DNA of 64,000 bases from Bacteroidaceae bacterium (GTDB lineage Bacteria; Bacteroidota; Bacteroidia; Bacteroidales; Bacteroidaceae). The notes below the pieces were generated by a model. That model worked only from the letters and a program-made list of their open reading frames with translations. It was not told the origin of the DNA and searched no databases. The stretch lies in assembly GCA_017458585.1 (NCBI GenBank), contig JAFTAJ010000045.1, positions 1 through 64,000 of the forward strand, written 5' to 3'. This document shows, in pieces, positions 59,863 to 64,000 of the stretch. The position numbers and the translations under genes were made by a program. The first letter of the stretch is position 1; each line of letters begins with the position of its first letter.

Positions 59863-60942
59863 TTACAGAGTTAAACCAAGCGATACGCATACAGCCATCA
59901 GCACCAGCAGCACAAGACTCATGGGCATCAGGTACTTCCACTCCAGAGCCAGCAGCTGGTCAATCCTCAAGCGCGGGAAGGTCCAGCGTATCCACATCAG
60001 CAGGAAGACAACGAAGAATGTCTTGCCTATCATCCATACGGCACCCGGGATGTAGTCCATCACATGGTTGAAGCCATCGAGGCCCAGCACATGGAACGGA
60101 GCCCAGCCGCCAAGGAATATGGTGCTGGCAATGCCTGCGCAGATAAAGAGGTTGAGATACTCGGCCAGATAGTAGAAGCCGAAGTGCATACCCGAATACT
60201 CCACATGGTATCCGGCGGTAAGCTCACTCTCTGCCTCGGGCATGTCAAACGGACCACGGTTACACTCGGCATTGCCGGCAATCAGGTAGATGATAAACGC
60301 CAGCACTGCAGGCACATGGCCGCGGAAGATGTTCCAACCCAAGTCAGCCTGCTGCTGGCAAATCTCCGAGAACGACATGGTACCGGTCAGCACAATCATG
60401 GTCAGCATAACGAGGCCTATTGACACCTCGTAGCTGATGATCTGTGCACCGCTACGCATGGCACCGATAAGGGCATACTTATTGTTAGAGCTCCATCCGG
60501 CCAGCAGAATGCCGACAACGCCGATGCTGCCTGCAGCAAGGAAGAAGAAGATACCGATGTTGAAATCCAGCACCTCGGCGCCCTTGTTCCAAGGCAGACA
60601 CGCAAACGTCAGCATCGAAGCCACGATAACAAGGAACGGAGCCATCTTGTGGAGCAGACGGTCCACATTCTTCATGTCGATAATCTCCTTGGTAAGCATC
60701 TTAAGCACGTCGGCCAGCACCTGGATGCTGCCCCACTTGCCCACACGGTTGGGACCGAGCCTACACTGGAAGAACGCACAAATCTTGCGCTCCATATAAA
60801 TCAGGATAATAGCAAACACAGCATACAGCGTGATGATGGCCAGCGCCACCAGCACACACTCTACCAGTGTGGCTGCCCAGCCCGGAAGGAAAGAAAGGAG
60901 CAGGGCGTCTATCCAATTTGTTACAACTGTGAAATCAAACAT
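59863..60942 (-). CDS. nuoH: Complex I-type membrane subunit NuoH
   Basis: A 359-residue, eight-helix subunit at the quinone-binding junction. It contains the family blocks [26 protein letters not shown]-type [23 protein letters not shown] and [20 protein letters not shown]. It is preceded by a 72-bp spacer of AGTTCGA and CATTCAA repeats after nuoCD. Confidence 0.96.
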   Translation of the reverse strand: MFDFTVVTNWIDALLLSFLPGWAATLVECVLVALAIITLYAVFAIILIYMERKICAFFQCRLGPNRVGKWGSIQVLADVLKMLTKEIIDMKNVDRLLHKMAPFLVIVASMLTFACLPWNKGAEVLDFNIGIFFFLAAGSIGVVGILLAGWSSNNKYALIGAMRSGAQIISYEVSIGLVMLTMIVLTGTMSFSEICQQQADLGWNIFRGHVPAVLAFIIYLIAGNAECNRGPFDMPEAESELTAGYHVEYSGMHFGFYYLAEYLNLFICAGIASTIFLGGWAPFHVLGLDGFNHVMDYIPGAVWMIGKTFFVVFLLMWIRWTFPRLRIDQLLALEWKYLMPMSLVLLVLMAVCVSLGLTL

Positions 60943-61014
60943 AATCTATTTTAGTTTGGAAAATTCGAGAGTTAGGAAAGTTCGAAAGTTAACATTAAAC
61001 ATTCAACATTCACA

Positions 61015-62583
61015 TTACCTGTCAATATCAGGCACAATATAGTCCATCGTTCCGCCGATTGTCACTAGGTCGGCAATCTTGAAGCCCTTGCAGGCCGTGT
61101 CCATGGCTGCCACAAGCGGCAGACCGGTGGAGCGGTAGTGCAGACGGTAGGGACTCTTGTCGCCCTTGCTCTCCAAGAAGACGCCAAACTCGCCACGGCT
61201 GCTCTCCACAGCCTGATAGTAGGTGCCCTCCGGCACTTTGATGATAGGCTTGGTTTTCTCCTTGTAGCTGCCTTCGGGGATATTGTCGATGAGCTGCTCT
61301 ATGATGTTGAGGCTCTCCAATATCTCGTCCAGACGAATCATGTAGCGGTCGAAGCTGTCGCCGCTCTCACGCAGCACCTGGTTGAAGTCCACCTTGTCAT
61401 AGGCGGCGTAGGGGTGATTCTTCCTCACATCGTTGGCCCACCCTGCGGCACGGCCCGTACCGCCGGTACAACCGAAGCTGACAGCCTGCTCCTTGGTGAG
61501 CGGGCCGATACCCTTTGAGCGGTTTTGGAAAATCACGTTGCCTGTAAATAGGGCGTGGTACTCCTTTATATTCTTGCGCATATAAGGGATAAACTCCTTC
61601 ACCCTCTTCTGGAAGTTGGGGTGGATGTCGGCCATCAAGCCGCCGATAGTGTTGTAGTTGATGATAAGGCGTCCGCCACAGGTCTCCTCAAAGATGTCGA
61701 GAATCTTCTCCCTGTCGCGGAAGCCGTAGAGGAATGCCGTCGTGGCACCCATATCCTGGCAGAGGCAGCTGAAGAACAGTATGTGACTGTCGATACGCTG
61801 CAGCTCGTCGAGGATGGTGCGCACCACCTGCACCCTCTCGCTCACCTCTATCTCCATGGCCTTCTCAATGCACATACACAGCGCATGGCGGCTCTGCATG
61901 GCGGCCAGATAGTCGAGGCGGTCGGTCAGCGCCAGTGTCTGCGGGTAGGTATAGCTCTCGTTAAGCTTCTCCACACCGCGGTGGATGTAGCCCAGCACAG
62001 GGTCAATCTTGCGAATAATCTCGCCGTCGAGCGCCACACGGAAGTGAAGCACGCCGTGAGTGCTGGGGTGCTGCGGACCTATGTTTACCACATAGTCTTC
62101 GGGACCAAAGACCACGTTTTTCTTTGTCGTTACAGTGCCGTCGGCCTGCAGCTCATACTGCGTGGTGTCGTCAGCCAGCGGCTCGTTGTCCATACGCAGC
62201 GGGTTCTGCTCCTCGGGCTTGTCATCCTTGCGCATGGGATAGCCCACCCAGTCCTCTCTGAGGAAGATGCGGCGCATATCCGGATGGCCGGCAAAGATGA
62301 TGCCGTAGAAGTCGTAGGCCTCACGCTCATAGATATTGGCAATGTCCCAAAGGTCGCTCACGGTGGGCAGCACGGGCTGCTGGCGGTCGGTGGTCGCCGT
62401 CTTGAGCCATGCCTGCTCGTGAGTGGCGGTATTCTCCACGCAGTAAACCACGCCGAGACCGCCCTCCTCGCCCCAGTCCATACCGATGAGGTTGCTGAGG
62501 TAGTCAAAGCCCTTGGCCTTGAGCCCCTGCATCTCGGCGCGGAGCTGCGACGGCTCCAAAGTCTTGATATTATCTAAAGTCAT
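61015..62583 (-). CDS. nuoCD: Complex I-type fused subunit NuoCD
   Basis: A 522-residue fusion. Residues ~1-140 are the NuoC 30-kDa domain (DLWDIANIYEREAYDFYGI, then HPDMRRIFLREDWVGYPMRKD). About 165-522 is NuoD (NIGPQHPSTHGVLHFRVALDGE, LDYLAAMQSRHALCMCIEKA), with the quinone-binding His/Tyr region and the C-terminus GTMDYIVPDIDR. The C/D fusion is common in Bacteroidetes and enterics. It docks the electron input to the membrane arm. Confidence 0.96.
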   Translation of the reverse strand: MTLDNIKTLEPSQLRAEMQGLKAKGFDYLSNLIGMDWGEEGGLGVVYCVENTATHEQAWLKTATTDRQQPVLPTVSDLWDIANIYEREAYDFYGIIFAGHPDMRRIFLREDWVGYPMRKDDKPEEQNPLRMDNEPLADDTTQYELQADGTVTTKKNVVFGPEDYVVNIGPQHPSTHGVLHFRVALDGEIIRKIDPVLGYIHRGVEKLNESYTYPQTLALTDRLDYLAAMQSRHALCMCIEKAMEIEVSERVQVVRTILDELQRIDSHILFFSCLCQDMGATTAFLYGFRDREKILDIFEETCGGRLIINYNTIGGLMADIHPNFQKRVKEFIPYMRKNIKEYHALFTGNVIFQNRSKGIGPLTKEQAVSFGCTGGTGRAAGWANDVRKNHPYAAYDKVDFNQVLRESGDSFDRYMIRLDEILESLNIIEQLIDNIPEGSYKEKTKPIIKVPEGTYYQAVESSRGEFGVFLESKGDKSPYRLHYRSTGLPLVAAMDTACKGFKIADLVTIGGTMDYIVPDIDR

Positions 62584-62589
62584 GGTATT

Positions 62590-63177
62590 CTACTCTTTAG
62601 GTTCTTTTTGCTTCTTGTTGGTTGTACCGAAGAACTGCTCCACCTTCACCTTGCGCTGCAACTGCATCATGCCGTAGAGGAATGACTCAGGCCTCGGCGG
62701 GCACCCAGGCACATACACATCAACGGGAATAATCTTGTCCACGCCCTTCAGCACGTGATACGATTTGGTGAACGGGCCGCCACTGATGGCGCATCCGCCC
62801 ACAGCCACCACATACTTCGGGTCGGCCATCTGATCGTAGAGCCTCTTGAGCACCGGCGCCATCTTGGTGGTGATGGTGCCGCTCACCAGTATCACGTCAG
62901 CCTGGCGCGGACTGTTGCGCGTCACCTCAAAGCCGAAGCGAGCGATGTCGTAACGGGCGGCACACACAGCCATAAACTCGATGCCGCAGCAGCTTGTAGC
63001 AAACGTAAGAGGCCACAGCGAATTGCTGCGACCCCAGTCTATCAGGTTGTCCAGCTGCGTAACGATGACATTGGCACCGTTAGCATTCAGCTCCTGCACA
63101 AGCTTCTCATAAGTCTCGTTGTCCTTAAACTCTTCGTAGGGGAAGGACTTAATCTTTGCTCTCTTTTTTACTTCCAT
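62590..63177 (-). CDS. nuoB: Complex I-type iron-sulfur subunit NuoB
   Basis: A 195-residue protein carrying the N2 cluster: vicinal cysteines in [24 protein letters not shown] and [11 protein letters not shown] start it at 63177 (MEVKKRAK), which overlaps nuoA by 10 nt; the longer frame to 63288 would read nuoA sequence out of frame. Confidence 0.96.
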   Translation of the reverse strand: MEVKKRAKIKSFPYEEFKDNETYEKLVQELNANGANVIVTQLDNLIDWGRSNSLWPLTFATSCCGIEFMAVCAARYDIARFGFEVTRNSPRQADVILVSGTITTKMAPVLKRLYDQMADPKYVVAVGGCAISGGPFTKSYHVLKGVDKIIPVDVYVPGCPPRPESFLYGMMQLQRKVKVEQFFGTTNKKQKEPKE

Positions 63178-63518
63178 GCCAGTGCTCCTTTCCTCCAGGC
63201 GTAAGCGAGGCCCAGAACAAGAATAATGAGGAAGAACAATACTGCCAGCAGACCGCCCGTGCCAAGACTCTTGGCTATCGTGGCCCACGGAAAGAGAAAC
63301 ATCGTCTCAACATCAAACATCAAAAACAGGATAGCAAACAAATAGTAGCCCACATGAAACTGAGCCCACGAGGAGCCGCGCGTAGGGATACCGCATTCGT
63401 AAGCCTCCAGCTTCTGCTTGTTGAACGAGCGGGGAGCCAGCCAACTGGCCAAGACCACCACAAGCCCCACAAACAGGATGCCTGTCAGCAAGACGGTTAA
63501 AAATAAAGTAAAGTTCAT
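63168..63518 (-). CDS. nuoA: Complex I-type membrane subunit NuoA; first gene of the operon
   Basis: A 116-residue three-helix subunit with [22 protein letters not shown] and [12 protein letters not shown], both diagnostic. It heads the ten-gene nuo cluster. An A/T-rich upstream segment holds a TTTTGG and a TATATATGG box and a TTCGCGGCGCGAA palindrome (63538-63550), which may be promoter and operator. No nuoE, F or G occurs, so the electron donor is probably not NADH through a NuoF subunit. Confidence 0.95.
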   Translation of the reverse strand: MNFTLFLTVLLTGILFVGLVVVLASWLAPRSFNKQKLEAYECGIPTRGSSWAQFHVGYYLFAILFLMFDVETMFLFPWATIAKSLGTGGLLAVLFFLIILVLGLAYAWRKGALAWK

Positions 63519-63660
63519 AACTCAAGGTATTAGTTAATTCGCGCCGCGAAGTTAATAAAAATTTTCTTAATACCATATATATAATAAATAAATCTTGCCA
63601 AAATGACGCACAAAACACCTTTTTTCTCCTTACTCCTCTACTCCTTACTCCTTAAATTGC

Positions 63661-63668
63661 TATCTTTG
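63661..63668 (+). promoter_or_regulatory. Putative -7 box of the DUF2461 gene
   Basis: TATCTTTG matches TAnnTTTG, about 62 nt before the ATG. Heptamers of the ACTCCTT type fill the -33 region, and TTTCAAT-type repeats fill the leader (63693-63728). Confidence 0.5.
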
Positions 63669-63730
63669 CAGAGAAAAATCATCTCATATTTCACATTTCA
63701 ATCCTTCAACTTTTCAATTCTTCAATCCTC

Positions 63731-64000
63731 ATGAAGACAATCCTTTCCTTCCTCCGCGAACTCGCAGCCAACAACAACCGTCCCTGGTTTCAGGCCAACC
63801 GCAGCCGCTATGACGAGGTGCGAGCCAACTTCGAGAACATCGTCCGCAGCCTCCTGGTGCGCATCGCCCAATTCGACCCCACCGTAGCCCACCTCGACGT
63901 GAAAGACTGCACCTACCGCATCTACCGTGACACACGCTTCTCCCCCGACAAGTCGCCCTACAAGCGCCACCTTGGCACCTTCATCAGCGCGCGCGGCAAG
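63731..64000 (+). CDS. DUF2461 family protein (5' part only)
   Basis: The first 90 codons of a gene that runs off the right edge. The opening (ILSFLRELAANNNRPWFQAN), then VKDCTYRIYRDTRFSPDKSPYK and HLGTFISARGK, are the conserved blocks of DUF2461. The family is cytosolic, normally ~220 residues, and of unknown function. Confidence 0.9.
   Translation, partial: MKTILSFLRELAANNNRPWFQANRSRYDEVRANFENIVRSLLVRIAQFDPTVAHLDVKDCTYRIYRDTRFSPDKSPYKRHLGTFISARGK

Noticed and set aside
63168-63288. Longer NuoB start at 63288
   Set aside because: The extra 37 codons overlap nuoA out of frame and read a non-homologous peptide; MEVKKRAK at 63177 gives the family's normal length.

Overview
The window looks like a chromosomal segment of a Bacteroidales bacterium, most likely Prevotellaceae or a close relative. 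The signs are SusC/SusD pairs, Bacteroidetes-type promoters (TAnnTTTG near -7, TTTG/TATTG near -33), an NADH-dehydrogenase-like operon without nuoE/F/G, a BspA-type leucine-rich secreted protein, a type IX-like C-terminal sorting tail, DUF4296/DUF5606/DUF4922 families, and the conserved order ileS - dksA-like - lspA - DUF4296. No rRNA, tRNA, transposase, integrase or CRISPR array was seen.

Layout. 1-3421 (-) is the 5' part of a large secreted SGNH plus alpha/beta hydrolase esterase cut by the window edge. 3466-12590 holds a DUF5606 gene, then a plus-strand run: CPA2 antiporter, GT2-HIT fusion (DUF4922), SpoIID/LytB protein, AmpG-like permease and a clostripain-type lipoprotein protease. 12693-18737 (-) is a four-gene SusC/SusD operon whose accessory lipoproteins resemble the B. 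thetaiotaomicron BT2261-BT2264 peptide importer; the convergent protease suggests a protein/peptide-use locus. 19585-23436 (-) carries recA, pepT and a zeta-type kinase with two small downstream genes. 24071-31618 (-) is an ECF sigma / anti-sigma / two STN-domain TonB-type receptor module. 31700-33727 is a YgiQ radical SAM gene. 33810-41133 is a pair of large secreted proteins. 41277-51744 (-) runs ileS, dksA-like, lspA, DUF4296, carB, sulP. ansA (+) follows, then the complex I operon nuoA-B-CD-H-I-J-K-L-M-N (63518 to 53251, -), and the start of a DUF2461 gene at the right edge.

The most unusual thing is the amount of short interspersed repeat DNA, much of it inside genes. Four kinds are visible. 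(1) G/C-rich palindromic elements read in one frame to give a peptide like SSPYRGIRGGL or SSPYKGDGRGS inside spoIID, the AmpG-like gene and twice in ygiQ, with non-coding copies elsewhere; they resemble in concept the Rickettsia palindromic elements. (2) Tandem 7-8-mers (TTAGGAG, ATTGAACA, AGTTCGA, GGTTTCA types) fill gene junctions, run in frame through ileS, ygiQ, nuoN, the anti-sigma gene and others, and sit on the start codons of ygiQ and lspA. (3) Arrays of a 10-mer (GAAGTTATCG / CGTTAACTTC, inverted on the two sides) alternate with tiny 2-3-nt-loop hairpins at three operon junctions, and a related hairpin block interrupts the ECF sigma gene between 11-bp direct repeats exactly 105 nt (35 codons) apart. 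(4) Three ~120-140-nt multi-hairpin structures are closed by 14-17-bp inverted repeats near recA and pepT. These repeats, rather than any one gene, are the best candidates for something undescribed.
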